A stretch of DNA of 64,000 nucleotides from Pseudomonas viridiflava. GTDB taxonomy: Bacteria > Pseudomonadota > Gammaproteobacteria > Pseudomonadales > Pseudomonadaceae. Location of the stretch: positions 1 to 64,000 of the forward strand of contig NZ_UTBZ01000164.1 in the NCBI RefSeq assembly GCF_900580865.1. The letters are read 5' to 3'. The notes below the pieces were generated by a model. It was given only the letters and a program-made list of their open reading frames with translations, was not told the origin of the DNA and searched no databases. Positions 8,326 to 17,041 of this stretch are shown here, one piece after another; the stretch's first letter is position 1; every line of letters starts with the position of its first letter. The position numbers and the translations under genes were made by a program.

Positions 8326-10650
8326 TTAATTCATCCAGCCCTTGACCCAATCCATCACCGACTCGCCGGAAGCAGGCGTTTCGCTTGCACAGGCGGCGCC
8401 GGGTGGCGGTTCGCTGCCGCGAATATACGGCATCTGCACCGCCCCCGGGCAGTTGGCATCGGAGCCCTGCCCGGTACGCGAATCAACCCATGCCTGCACG
8501 ACGTTATCCGGTTGCGGCATGTCCAGCGGCAGCGGATCGGCCTTGCGCATGAAACTGGTCCAGACCTGCAACGCACCGGTGGCCCCGGTGAACGGCGTCT
8601 TGCCATTGTCATCGCGGCCCAGCCAGACCACCGCCAGCAGGTCCTGACTGAAACCGGCGAACCAGCTGTCACGGGAATCGTTACTGGTACCGGTCTTGCC
8701 GGCCAGTGTCAGAGTCTTGGGCAGCACGTTATAAACCGAGCTGCCGGTACCTTCACGCATCACACGCTGCATGGCGTTCTGGATCAGATAAATGGACGCC
8801 GGATCGAAGCGTTGCTCGATCTGGAACGGATAACGCTTGAGCGGCTCGCCCTCGGCGGTCAGCACGCTGCGAATCCCGCGCATCGGCGTATTGAAACCAC
8901 CGTTGGCCAGCGTCTGGTACATGGTCGCAACTTCGATCGGGGTCATGCCACCGGCGCCGAGCAGCATCGACGGGAAGGCTGGGAACTCACGGGTCACGCC
9001 CAGACGCCCCAAGGTCTTGAGCACGTTAGGCACGCCGACTTCCAGGCCCAGACGCGAGGTCGACAGATTGTAGGAATGCGCCAGACCCTGATAGAGGAAC
9101 ACGGTGCCGTGGGAGCGGCGGTCATAGTTCTGCGGTTTCCACACCTGACCGTTCGCGCCTTTGACCGACAATGGATCGTCCGACAGCCAACTGGTCAGGG
9201 TGTACTGGTTCGGTTTCTCCAGCGCGGTCAGATACACCGCCGGCTTGATCAACGAACCGATCGGCCGCACGGCATCCAGTGCGCGGTTGAAACCGGCATA
9301 ACTGGCCTGACGACTACCGATCATCGCCTGGACTTCACCGGTCTCCGGATTGGTCACGACCATCGCCGCTTCCACATCATCGGAGCCTTTGCGCCCGGAC
9401 AGACGTTTAAAGGTGTCATTGACCGACGCCTCGGCCTTCATCTGCAGGATCGGATCGAAGCTGGTGAAGATGCGCAGGCCTTCTTCGGTCAAGTCTTCGT
9501 CGCGGTAGTCTTCACGCAACTGACGTTTGACCAGATCGATGAAGCCCGGGAACGAGCTGTCGGCAAGCTTGCCGCGCGTGGTCACACCCAGTGGCATTTT
9601 CTTCGCCGCTTCGACCTGTTCGGCCGTCGCCACGCCTTGCTGCTCAAGCACGTCGAGCACCAGGTTACGCCGCTCCAGCGCACGCTCCGGGTTACGACGC
9701 GGGTTGTAGTAGGACGGGCCTTTGACCATACCGACCAGCAACGCCACCTGATGCAGCTTCAGCTCGGACAATGGCTGACCGAAGAAGAACTGGCTGGCCA
9801 GACCGAAACCGTGCACCGCACGCTGACCGTCCTGGCCGACAAAGACTTCATTGAGGTAGGCCTCAAGGATTTCCTTTTTGTCGTAATGCAGTTCCAGCAG
9901 CATCGCCATCATCGCTTCGGTGAGCTTGCGGGTCAGGCTGCGTTCGTTGGTCAGGTAGAAGTTTTTCACCAACTGCTGGGTCAGCGTACTGCCGCCCTGG
10001 GTCATCTTGCCGCCAGAGGTGTTGACCCAGACAGCGCGGGCAATCGACTTCGGCGATACGCCCCAGTGGCTGTAGAAATCGCGGTCCTCGACAGCGACCA
10101 GGGTTTCGAGCAGATACGGCGGCACCTGATCGAGTTTGATCAGAATGCGGTCTTCAAGATTTTTCGGATAAATGCCGCCGATCATCAGCGGTTCAAGACG
10201 CACCACGGACAATTTCGAGCCGTTGGTCGCCGACAGTTCAGCCACATAGTCGCCGGAGAAACGCACGCGCACCGGCTGCGGTTTTTCCAGACCTTCATAG
10301 AACTGGAAGCCACGGGTATTCAGATCGACCGTATTGCCACTGACGGCTGCGGCGCCGGGACCGTTGCTCACGGCTTCGCGGCGATAGCCGAGGGCATCGA
10401 GTTCGGTAAGGAAATCGTCTTTGCTGAGCTTTTGTCCGACGAACAGCTCGAGCGGCCGCGCGTAGACCTTGGCCGGGATGGTCCAGCGCTTGCCGGAGAA
10501 CTTCTCCTGCACCACGGCATCGAGGTAAACGGCGAAGCCTGCCAGCACGACAAGGCCGACCAGACTGAGTTTAATGGCCCAGCTCAACCACGGGCTAAGG
10601 CCCTTGGAGGGTGGTTTTTTCTTGGTACGGGGGGATCGAGTTCGAGTCAT
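8326..10650 (-). CDS. mrcB: Penicillin-binding protein 1B, bifunctional transglycosylase/transpeptidase
   Basis: A 774-residue class A PBP that polymerises and cross-links peptidoglycan. The order is: a basic cytoplasmic tail, one membrane helix (about 24-45), a UB2H-like region, a GT51 transglycosylase with catalytic Glu in VAVEDRDFYSHWG (about 188), then a transpeptidase with SLIK (Ser about 466), an SYN-type HSYNLSTS, and KTGTSN. The family is also named ponB. The ATG has no clear ribosome site; a TATAAT lies only 8 bases upstream. It is the first gene of the operon with its likely activator lpoP. Confidence 0.96.
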   Translation of the reverse strand: MTRTRSPRTKKKPPSKGLSPWLSWAIKLSLVGLVVLAGFAVYLDAVVQEKFSGKRWTIPAKVYARPLELFVGQKLSKDDFLTELDALGYRREAVSNGPGAAAVSGNTVDLNTRGFQFYEGLEKPQPVRVRFSGDYVAELSATNGSKLSVVRLEPLMIGGIYPKNLEDRILIKLDQVPPYLLETLVAVEDRDFYSHWGVSPKSIARAVWVNTSGGKMTQGGSTLTQQLVKNFYLTNERSLTRKLTEAMMAMLLELHYDKKEILEAYLNEVFVGQDGQRAVHGFGLASQFFFGQPLSELKLHQVALLVGMVKGPSYYNPRRNPERALERRNLVLDVLEQQGVATAEQVEAAKKMPLGVTTRGKLADSSFPGFIDLVKRQLREDYRDEDLTEEGLRIFTSFDPILQMKAEASVNDTFKRLSGRKGSDDVEAAMVVTNPETGEVQAMIGSRQASYAGFNRALDAVRPIGSLIKPAVYLTALEKPNQYTLTSWLSDDPLSVKGANGQVWKPQNYDRRSHGTVFLYQGLAHSYNLSTSRLGLEVGVPNVLKTLGRLGVTREFPAFPSMLLGAGGMTPIEVATMYQTLANGGFNTPMRGIRSVLTAEGEPLKRYPFQIEQRFDPASIYLIQNAMQRVMREGTGSSVYNVLPKTLTLAGKTGTSNDSRDSWFAGFSQDLLAVVWLGRDDNGKTPFTGATGALQVWTSFMRKADPLPLDMPQPDNVVQAWVDSRTGQGSDANCPGAVQMPYIRGSEPPPGAACASETPASGESVMDWVKGWMN

Positions 10651-10658
10651 GGCGGCGG

Positions 10659-10682
10659 ATTATACGCACTTTATTCATACTC
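10659..10682 (-). promoter_or_regulatory. Candidate mrcB promoter, nearly leaderless
   Basis: Minus strand: a perfect TATAAT (10659-10664) ends 8 bases before the mrcB ATG, with a weak -35-like CTGTTG 17 bases upstream. Transcription would begin at or within a few bases of the start codon. Confidence 0.4.
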
Positions 10683-10768
10683 AACAGGAGCGCTCCGAGG
10701 TTTGCGTCAGGCTGGCGAGCGGCCATAATGGCGGCCTCGAATTTCCCCCAGTCTCTGAAGGATCGCCC

Positions 10769-12325
10769 GTGAGCCAGTCACTGATCGCTGCCCTGCAAAA
10801 CCCGGCCCTCTACCCGCACCCTGTCGAAGGGTTTCAGGTCATCGAAACGCATATCTCGTGGGTGATTCTCACTGGCCCCTTCGCTTATAAAGTGAAGAAG
10901 CCGGTGAATTTCGGCTTCCTCGACTTCACCGGCCTCGAATCCCGCGCACATTTCTGCACTGAAGAACTGCGTCTTAACCAGCGTCTGACCGCTGATTTGT
11001 ATCTGGAAGTGTTGCCAGTCACCGGCAGTGTCGAAGCGCCGCAACTGGGCGGCGACGGCCCGGCGATCGAATATGTGCTGAAAATGCGCCAGTTCCCGCA
11101 GAGCGGTATGCTCAGCACCTTGCAAGCCAACGGCGAGCTGACTACCCAGCACATCGATGAGATGGCCGAGCAGATTGCGCGCTTCCACCTCAGCGCGCCA
11201 AAAGTCCCGACCGAACACGATGCCGGCACCCCGGACAGCGTGATGGCGCCGGTCTCGCAAAACTTCGAACAGATCCTGCCGTTCCTCAGCGACAAAAACG
11301 ATCTGCTGCAACTTGAGGCACTGAAAGCCTGGGCCGAAAGCAGCTTCGAGCGTCTCAAGCCCCTGTTCGCCCAGCGCAAGACCGAAGGTTTCACCCGTGA
11401 GTGCCACGGCGATATCCACCTGGGCAACGCCACGGTCATTGACGGCAAAGTGGTGATCTTCGACTGCATCGAGTTCAACGAACCGTTCCGCTTCACTGAC
11501 GTCTGGGCCGACACCGGTTTCCTCGCGATGGACCTGGAAGACCGTGGCCTGAAATCCCTGGCGCGCCGCTTGATCAGCCAGTACCTGGAACTGACCGGCG
11601 ACTATCAAGGCCTGGAAGTGCTGAACTTCTATAAAGCCTACCGTGCACTGGTTCGCGCCAAGGTTGCGCTGTTCAGCATGCCGGCAGACGCGACCCCGGT
11701 GCAGCGCGCCACCACCCTGCGCCAGTACCGCAACTACGCCAACCTGGCGGAAAGCTACAGCACCATTCCATCGCGCTTCATGGCCATCACCCACGGCGTC
11801 TCCGCTGTCGGCAAGAGCCACGTGGCCATGCGTCTGGTCGAAGCGCTGGGTGCCATTCGCCTGCGTTCGGACGTTGAACGCAAGCGTCTGTTCGGTGAGC
11901 AAACTGTTGCCAACGACGTGCAAGCCGGCATCTATAGCGCCGACGCCAGCGCAGCGACCTACGCGCGCCTGCATGAAATTGCGGAAGTGATCCTGCACGC
12001 CGGCTTCCCGGTGGTGATCGACGCGACTTACCTCAAGCGTGAGCAGCGCGACAACGCGGCGAAGATCGCCGAAGCAACCGGTACGCCGTTCCTGATCCTC
12101 GACTGCAACGCGCCACAAGCGGTGATCGAGAGCTGGTTGGCGATTCGTCAGGCCGACCAGAAGGATCCGTCCGACGCCACCCTGGCCGTAATCGAAGCGC
12201 AGCAAGCCAATCGTGAAGCGCTGACGCCGGAAGAAATCCTGCGCAGCAAACGCGTGCAGACCAATGAATCCGGCACGCTGGACACCGTGGTCGCGCAGAT
12301 CCGTCAGCGCCTGCCAGGCCTGTAA
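10769..12325 (+). CDS. Two-domain protein: aminoglycoside-phosphotransferase-like kinase plus P-loop ATPase
   Basis: A 518-residue protein. The N-terminal part (about 20-320) is an APH/choline-kinase-like fold with the catalytic loop HGDIHLGN and a following metal-binding motif (VVIFDCIEFN). The C-terminal part (about 340-518) is a P-loop kinase or zeta-toxin-like domain with GVSAVGKSH. Such fusions are widespread in Proteobacteria and have no proven substrate; nothing points to antibiotic resistance. I start at the GTG at 10769, which has GAAGGA seven bases upstream. An in-frame reading back to 10574 would cover the mrcB promoter and has no ribosome site. Confidence 0.82.
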   Translation: MSQSLIAALQNPALYPHPVEGFQVIETHISWVILTGPFAYKVKKPVNFGFLDFTGLESRAHFCTEELRLNQRLTADLYLEVLPVTGSVEAPQLGGDGPAIEYVLKMRQFPQSGMLSTLQANGELTTQHIDEMAEQIARFHLSAPKVPTEHDAGTPDSVMAPVSQNFEQILPFLSDKNDLLQLEALKAWAESSFERLKPLFAQRKTEGFTRECHGDIHLGNATVIDGKVVIFDCIEFNEPFRFTDVWADTGFLAMDLEDRGLKSLARRLISQYLELTGDYQGLEVLNFYKAYRALVRAKVALFSMPADATPVQRATTLRQYRNYANLAESYSTIPSRFMAITHGVSAVGKSHVAMRLVEALGAIRLRSDVERKRLFGEQTVANDVQAGIYSADASAATYARLHEIAEVILHAGFPVVIDATYLKREQRDNAAKIAEATGTPFLILDCNAPQAVIESWLAIRQADQKDPSDATLAVIEAQQANREALTPEEILRSKRVQTNESGTLDTVVAQIRQRLPGL

Positions 12326-12328
12326 GAA

Positions 12329-12376
12329 ACTATTTCGGCCGTGAAGCCCTCGCTTGCTTCACGGCCGTCAAATAGT
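12329..12376. terminator. Long hairpin, probable terminator
   Basis: A near-perfect stem: ACTATTT plus CGGCCGTGAAGC pairs with GCTTCACGGCCG plus AAATAGT around an 8-base loop. There is no T run after it, so it may stop transcription only partly, or protect the 3' end. It lies between the kinase-like gene and the pentapeptide gene. Confidence 0.6.
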
Positions 12377-12415
12377 GGCACTATACTGGCGTCATAAAAC
12401 CAACGGTGATATGAC

Positions 12416-12760
12416 ATGAGCCAGCCGAAACTTCTCGACACCCCGCTGTATGCCTTGCTGCACAAAGACGACATCACAGGTTTCAACAAGGAGCGCCCAC
12501 AGGATGGCCCGATCGATATGGTCGGCGGCGATTTCCGTGGTCTCGATTTGCGTGAACTGAATGCCGATGGCGTGGATTTCCGGGACGCGTACTTCCGCTC
12601 CGCCGATTTGCGTGGCATCGATTTCCGTAACGCATCGCTGGAAGGTGCAAGCCTGGCTCATGCACAGATTTCCGGGGCGTATTTCCCGCCGGAGCTGAGT
12701 GCTGACGAGATTCTGATGTCGATGAATTTCGGTACGCGGTTGCGTTATCGTACCCGCTGA
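12416..12760 (+). CDS. Pentapeptide-repeat protein
   Basis: A 114-residue protein with pentapeptide repeats from about residue 38 to 85 (DFRGLDLRELNADGVDFRDAYF and on, A(D/N)LXX type), which fold as a short right-handed beta helix. The C-terminus (PPELSADEILMSMNFGTRLR) is outside the repeat. Short proteins of this type are conserved in Pseudomonas near this locus and have no known function. A ribosome site (GGTGAT) lies upstream, and a TATACT -10-like element is at about 12380. Confidence 0.85.
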   Translation: MSQPKLLDTPLYALLHKDDITGFNKERPQDGPIDMVGGDFRGLDLRELNADGVDFRDAYFRSADLRGIDFRNASLEGASLAHAQISGAYFPPELSADEILMSMNFGTRLRYRTR

Positions 12761-12793
12761 TCGCTTCATTATTCCCTGACACAACGCCTTCCC

Positions 12794-12882
12794 TGTAGGA
12801 GTGAGCCTGCTCGCGATAGCGATTTAAAATTCAACACATGTGTGCCTGCCAGTCCGCTATCGCGAGCAGGCTCACTCCTACA
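12794..12882. repeat. REP/REPIN inverted pair, GAGTGAGCCTGCTCGCG variant
   Basis: Two facing REP units (TGTAGGAGTGAGCCTGCTCG and its complement), each with the continuation CGATAGCG, separated by about 37 bases. It occupies most of the gap between the pentapeptide gene and the next gene. It differs from the other copies by GTAGGAGTGAG instead of GTGGGAGCGAG. Confidence 0.9.
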
Positions 12883-13046
12883 TTGATTTGTGTTCCCCCC
12901 TCCTCATCTGCGTTCGCAGGCCGTTCAAGCGCCCTTTCTTAGAAGCGTTTGCGTTGAATCCGACCAAACAACCACGCTTTTCCTACTGATGGCTACACTC
13001 CTGAGAAGCTCGCCCACGCACCATTCGGCCGTCGCAAGGAGGCTTG

Positions 13047-13319
13047 ATGAATGATGAACTGCAACACCTGAAGAATCTTGGCAAGACGTCGGCGCAATGG
13101 CTGCATGCCGTGGGCATCCACAGCGCCTCGGACTTGCGTCGCCTGGGCGCGGTGGACGCCTACCGGGCCGTGCGTACCCGCGGGTTTCGCGCATCGAAGG
13201 TGTTGTTGTATGCGATCGAGGGCGCACTGATGGATGTGCACTGGAATGACATCCCCGCCGAACGCAAGGACGCCCTCAACAAACAACTCGAAGCCATTTC
13301 CTCGCGCCACAAGAACTGA
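13047..13319 (+). CDS. TfoX C-terminal-domain (helix-hairpin-helix-like) protein
   Basis: A 90-residue protein matching only the C-terminal domain of TfoX/Sxy (LKNLGKTSAQWLHAVGIHSASDLRRLG), which resembles a helix-hairpin-helix fold. There is no N-terminal TfoX domain. Stand-alone versions are common in Pseudomonas and their role is unknown; a competence role is not supported. The start at 13047 has a strong AAGGAGG four bases upstream. The next gene, cbpA, begins 16 bases after its stop. Confidence 0.83.
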   Translation: MNDELQHLKNLGKTSAQWLHAVGIHSASDLRRLGAVDAYRAVRTRGFRASKVLLYAIEGALMDVHWNDIPAERKDALNKQLEAISSRHKN

Positions 13320-13335
13320 ACGGGCATAGACCGTT

Positions 13336-14136
13336 ATGTATTTACTGGGGGAACAATCGGTCTGGGCCGATGCCTTGATCAACCGTTTACAGAGTTTGCC
13401 CGCGCTGTGGCTACGCGACCTGGCGCCTTGCGGGCCACCTCTGGAACTGGAAGCGACGGAAGACGTACTCGCGCGGTTACCCGCTGATCAGCTGTTTCTG
13501 CTCAACGAAGGCGTCGTCAACGGCTGCATCGGTGCCAGACCACTGTTTTATTGGCAGGAGGGTGATTTGATCGGCCTTCAGCAGGGTAAAGACTGGGCTG
13601 ATTGCCGCTTGTGCAGTGACGGAGTGTTGCGCCTGACGCCTTATCAACGCCGCGAGGTTTTCCAGCATTTGTTTGCTGATTCTCATCGGGCAGAGCAGTT
13701 TGTGGAGTATCTGCTGGGGCAAATGGCAATCTTCGCCCATGCCGTCGCGGAGCTGAAACCGCGTGAGTTTCGCAGCACCAATGGCTTCAAGCGGGTCGAG
13801 GCGGGTGAAACGCTGATCAGGCAGGGGGACGCGGCTGACCACGTATTTGTGATTATCGAAGGGCATGCCGAAGCATTTGTCGACGGGCAGAAGGTTGGCG
13901 ATGTGGCCAAGGACGAGATTTTCGGCGCCATGGCCGTGTTCACCGGCGAGCCGCGCAATGCCACGGTGATTGCGCGAGCGCCGAGCACGGTGATGCTGAT
14001 TCCCGGTGATCAATTCTTGAGCATGACCCGCACCAACCCAAAGATCGCCCACAGCCTGATTGAGAGTATGGCGCGACGGATCGGTCAGCTGAATCGGCAG
14101 ATCACGCAAATGAAGTCACCAGCAGGCCAGCGCTGA
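13336..14136 (+). CDS. cbpA: Cyclic-nucleotide-binding domain protein, CbpA-like
   Basis: A 266-residue protein with one cyclic-nucleotide-binding domain in the C-terminal half (about 150-250: GETLIRQGDAADHVFVIIEGHAEAF, then DEIFGAMAVFTGEPRNATVIA with the phosphate-binding FGAMAV and R-x-ATV). The N-terminal half has no recognised domain and there is no Crp-type DNA-binding helix-turn-helix. In P. aeruginosa the equivalent gene beside prrF encodes CbpA, a cAMP-binding protein under Vfr control. The gene order here is the same, so orthology is likely. Confidence 0.8.
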   Translation: MYLLGEQSVWADALINRLQSLPALWLRDLAPCGPPLELEATEDVLARLPADQLFLLNEGVVNGCIGARPLFYWQEGDLIGLQQGKDWADCRLCSDGVLRLTPYQRREVFQHLFADSHRAEQFVEYLLGQMAIFAHAVAELKPREFRSTNGFKRVEAGETLIRQGDAADHVFVIIEGHAEAFVDGQKVGDVAKDEIFGAMAVFTGEPRNATVIARAPSTVMLIPGDQFLSMTRTNPKIAHSLIESMARRIGQLNRQITQMKSPAGQR

Positions 14137-14202
14137 TGCCCTTTGTTTACGGGGCATAAAGGCCATTTCCCAGACAAATCCACTGAAACGGAAAAACAGT
14201 TG

Positions 14203-14230
14203 TTGACTCGGTAATGAGAATCGCTATGAT
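14203..14230 (+). promoter_or_regulatory. Promoter of the prrF small RNA
   Basis: TTGACT (14203-14208), a 16-base spacer and TATGAT (14225-14230), with predicted start at about 14237, where the recognised PrrF sequence begins. Confidence 0.82.
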
Positions 14231-14234
14231 TATC
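14216..14234 (+). promoter_or_regulatory. Fur box over the prrF promoter
   Basis: A 19-mer matching 13 of 19 positions of the Fur consensus, with GAGAAT on one side and ATGATTATC on the other. It covers the spacer and -10, so Fe-Fur binding would block the promoter and the RNA would be made in iron starvation. Confidence 0.78.
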
Positions 14235-14237
14235 ACA

Positions 14238-14350
14238 ACTGGTCGCGAGATCAGTCGATATTCTGAAAAGCCCTTGGTTCGGACTCTCAGATTATCTCCT
14301 CATCAGGCTAATCACGGTTATTTGACCCGGTTTTTACCGGGTCTTTTTTT
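14238..14350 (+). ncRNA. prrF: PrrF-family iron-responsive small RNA
   Basis: About 113 nt beginning AACTGGTCGCGAGATCAG. It contains the conserved target-pairing core CTCTCAGATTATCTCCTCAT plus CAGGCTAATCAC (14284-14315) and ends in a terminator (GACCCGGT-TTTT-ACCGGGTC plus seven T, 14324-14350). PrrF RNAs use Hfq to repress mRNAs of iron-containing proteins when iron is scarce. In P. aeruginosa two copies stand in tandem between cbpA and phuW; here there is only one in the same place, so no PrrH-type readthrough RNA can form. Confidence 0.92.
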
Positions 14351-14363
14351 GCCTGTGGAAAAG

Positions 14364-15215
14364 TCATTTGCCGAACTGTTTGCGCATCTGCTCGCAGTAA
14401 TCCTGCTTCGGCGTGGCGGGTGTGAACCAAACGTAATCGGCCATCGTTGCGGTCACTTCGGCGCCCTGCTCTGCCAGCATCAACACTATGGGGGCCTGAG
14501 CAGCGCCCAAGTCCAGCAGGTGCAACGGCACGCCAACATCCTTGCGCGCATGCCACGCGCCGGCCAGCAAGATTGAGGGTGTGGGAGCCGTCAGCAGACG
14601 CTCGGCCATACGCCGATCACGTTGTTGCTGAACGGCCAGCATTGCCGGCATCTGTGATTCGGGCAACAGGCCACAGTGGGAATCGCTGATCTGTTGCAAC
14701 AACAGGGTTTTCACCGATCCAGCATTGCTGCGCTCCCCCTTCAACACTGGCGGACTGCGATAGAAACCGCGGATTTCGCCGTTATTCAGATTCGCCGCCA
14801 GCAGCGGATACGGCTGAGTCAAAGCGAAGCGGACAATCGGCCCGTAGAGACTCCAGTCCCAACCATCCTCCCAGGCCAATGCGCCAGGCAGATCAGCAGG
14901 GGACGTTGTCGACTGGCGCACTTGATCAACGCGAGGCTGCTGATCCGGCGTGAGCATTTCCAGCAGCAGACTGCCTTGCGGCTGCCGCTCACCGAGCGAG
15001 CGCAACAGCCACAACTGCGCGGCATGATGATCGGCATTGTCATGCTGCTCGCCGATGATCAACCGCTCAGGCTCAGCCAAGCGCTTCAGTAGCTGCTGCG
15101 CCGTCAGCACTTCGCCGTTGCGTAGATCGCGAATCTCGCCACTGACCGGCGGCGGAGCCACAGCATGCTGACACCCCGCAAGCAACACCACCGCCAACAG
15201 CCACATTCCACGCAT
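14364..15215 (-). CDS. phuW: ChaN-family haem-binding lipoprotein (PhuW-like)
   Basis: A 283-residue lipoprotein with lipobox MRGMWLLAVVLLAGC (Cys 15) and the ChaN/DUF399 fold (IIGEQHDNADHHAAQ, LLAGAWHARKDVG). ChaN-like proteins bind haem or iron; in Campylobacter ChaN is an outer-membrane haem-binding lipoprotein. It is the last gene of the leftward phuTUV operon, 21 bases after phuV, and corresponds to phuW of P. aeruginosa. The ATG at 15215 has GAGGTG six bases upstream. Confidence 0.85.
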   Translation of the reverse strand: MRGMWLLAVVLLAGCQHAVAPPPVSGEIRDLRNGEVLTAQQLLKRLAEPERLIIGEQHDNADHHAAQLWLLRSLGERQPQGSLLLEMLTPDQQPRVDQVRQSTTSPADLPGALAWEDGWDWSLYGPIVRFALTQPYPLLAANLNNGEIRGFYRSPPVLKGERSNAGSVKTLLLQQISDSHCGLLPESQMPAMLAVQQQRDRRMAERLLTAPTPSILLAGAWHARKDVGVPLHLLDLGAAQAPIVLMLAEQGAEVTATMADYVWFTPATPKQDYCEQMRKQFGK

Positions 15216-15236
15216 GCAATCACCTCGATGATCCAG

Positions 15237-16004
15237 TCAGCGGGCGATGATCAGCGGATGCCCACGCTCCGGGTGCGGCTGCACCAACACTTCGAGACCG
15301 AATACAGTTTTAAGCGTGTCCGGTCGCAAAACCTGCTGCGGTGTATCCAGCGCCACCGGGCGCCCGCCTTCCAGCAGCAGAATGCGATCACAATAACGCG
15401 CCGCCAGATTCAGATCATGCAGGATCACCAACACCGCCGCGCCACGATCGGCAAACTCGCGCACGGCCTGCAGCGTTGTGTGTTGATGCAGCGGATCGAG
15501 CATCGACGTCGGCTCATCCAACAGCAGCGTCTGCCCGACCTGCCCCGGCCAAAGTTGCGCCAGCACCCGCGCCAGATGCACACGCTGACGCTCGCCGCCG
15601 GACAGCGCCAGATAACTGCGACCGCTCAAGTGCCCGGCATCCGCTGCCGTCAACGCCGCCACGATGATTTCGTCATCGCGCACCCGACCGCTTTGCCAAG
15701 GCAAGCGGCCCATCCCGACCACCTCTTCGACGCGGAAAGCAAAATCCAACGTCGACACCTGAGGCAACACCGCCAATCGCTGCGCGCGTTGCGGACCAGT
15801 CCAATGACTCAACGCTTGCCCGTCAAGCGAAACCCCGCCCGCGCTCGCCGCCAACTCACCGCACAACGCGCCGAGCAAAGTACTTTTGCCCGCACCGTTC
15901 GGCCCGAGCACACCAAGCACCTCACCCGGTTCGAGTTGCAGCGTGACATCGCTGAGCACTGCCTTGCGGCCACGCTGGATGTGCAGGTTCTGCGCACGCA
16001 ACAT
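15237..16004 (-). CDS. phuV: Haem ABC transporter ATP-binding protein
   Basis: A 255-residue ABC ATPase of the HmuV/FecE type. Visible are Walker [10 protein letters not shown] (about 35-43), signature LSGGERQRV, Walker [10 protein letters not shown] and the switch histidine (VLVILHDLN). It powers haem import through PhuU. Its ATG overlaps the phuU stop by one base. Confidence 0.94.
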   Translation of the reverse strand: MLRAQNLHIQRGRKAVLSDVTLQLEPGEVLGVLGPNGAGKSTLLGALCGELAASAGGVSLDGQALSHWTGPQRAQRLAVLPQVSTLDFAFRVEEVVGMGRLPWQSGRVRDDEIIVAALTAADAGHLSGRSYLALSGGERQRVHLARVLAQLWPGQVGQTLLLDEPTSMLDPLHQHTTLQAVREFADRGAAVLVILHDLNLAARYCDRILLLEGGRPVALDTPQQVLRPDTLKTVFGLEVLVQPHPERGHPLIIAR

Positions 16005-17041
16005 CAGGCACGCCCTCGCAACAGCAGGTAAAGGAAGAACGGTGCACCGATAAACGCAGTAACAATACCGATCGGCAACTCTGCCGGCGCCAGCGCCAGC
16101 CGCGCGACCAGATCAGCCAACAGCAACAGGCTCGCCCCCGCCAGCACCGATGCTGGCAGCAGTATTTTGTGATCCGGCCCCGCCAGCAAACGCATCAGAT
16201 GTGGCACCACCAGCCCGACAAAACCGATCATCCCGGCGGCCGCCACTGCTGCGCCAACACCCAACGCCGTACAAAACACTAACTCACGCTTGAGCCGCTC
16301 GACATCTATCCCCAAATGCCCGGCCTCGGATTCCCCGAGCAGCAAGGCGTTCAACGCTTTGGCCCGACGCGGCAACCACAACGCGACACCGGCGCTGATG
16401 ATCAGCAATGGCCAGAGCCGCGCGTAACTGGCGCCATTGAGACTGCCGAGGTTCCAGAAGGTCAGCGTGCGCAGCGTCGCGTCATCCGCCAGATAAGTGA
16501 ATAGCCCGACCGCCGAGCTGGCCAGCGCCGTCAGCGCAATACCAGCGAGCAACATGGTCGCGACATTGGTCTGGCCATTACGGCGGCCGAGTCGATAGAC
16601 CAGCGCCGTCACTCCAAGCCCGCCGAGAAACGCACAGACCGACAACAGATACGGCCCGAACCACTCCGGCAGACCACCAAAAAAAGAACCACCGACAATC
16701 GCGATCGCTGCGCCCAATGCCGCGCCGCTGGAAACACCGACCAATCCCGGATCCGCCAGCGGATTGCGAAACAAGCCTTGCATCGCCACGCCGGACAACG
16801 CCAAGACACCGCCGACCGCCAACCCGAGCAGGGTTCGCGGCAAACGAATCTGTCCGAGGATCAGCTCGGCCTGCTCCAGTCCGTCCGCTGCCAGCGGCAC
16901 GCCGAGCATGCGCAATGCCGCGCGCAATGTATCGAACAGCGGCAAGCTGACCGGCCCCAATGCCAGCGACAGCCAGATCGCCAATAAACACAGGAGCGTC
17001 AGACCGATGAACAAGGCACGGGGTTTTACCAGTGTGGTCAT
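16004..17041 (-). CDS. phuU: Haem ABC transporter permease
   Basis: A 345-residue FecCD/BtuC-family permease with about ten membrane helices. The family features [28 protein letters not shown] and the cytoplasmic coupling region ([19 protein letters not shown]) are present. It carries haem from the periplasm to the cytoplasm together with PhuV and PhuT. The start overlaps the phuT stop by four bases (ATGA). Confidence 0.94.
   Translation of the reverse strand: MTTLVKPRALFIGLTLLCLLAIWLSLALGPVSLPLFDTLRAALRMLGVPLAADGLEQAELILGQIRLPRTLLGLAVGGVLALSGVAMQGLFRNPLADPGLVGVSSGAALGAAIAIVGGSFFGGLPEWFGPYLLSVCAFLGGLGVTALVYRLGRRNGQTNVATMLLAGIALTALASSAVGLFTYLADDATLRTLTFWNLGSLNGASYARLWPLLIISAGVALWLPRRAKALNALLLGESEAGHLGIDVERLKRELVFCTALGVGAAVAAAGMIGFVGLVVPHLMRLLAGPDHKILLPASVLAGASLLLLADLVARLALAPAELPIGIVTAFIGAPFFLYLLLRGRA

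Noticed and set aside
8512-10728. 738-codon plus-strand frame opposite mrcB
   Set aside because: Antisense shadow of mrcB. mrcB has all catalytic motifs in order; the other frame has no recognisable domain.
10769-12325. Aminoglycoside resistance gene
   Set aside because: Only the fold of the N-terminal domain is shared with aminoglycoside phosphotransferases. The fusion is a conserved core gene and there is no mobile context.
12794-12882. CRISPR-like repeats at the several GTGGGAGCGAGC sites
   Set aside because: The units occur as single facing pairs scattered between genes, not as regularly spaced direct repeats with unique spacers. They are REP/REPIN elements, and no cas genes are present.
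13047-13319. Competence regulator TfoX
   Set aside because: Only the C-terminal domain is present; the N-terminal domain needed for the classical role is missing.
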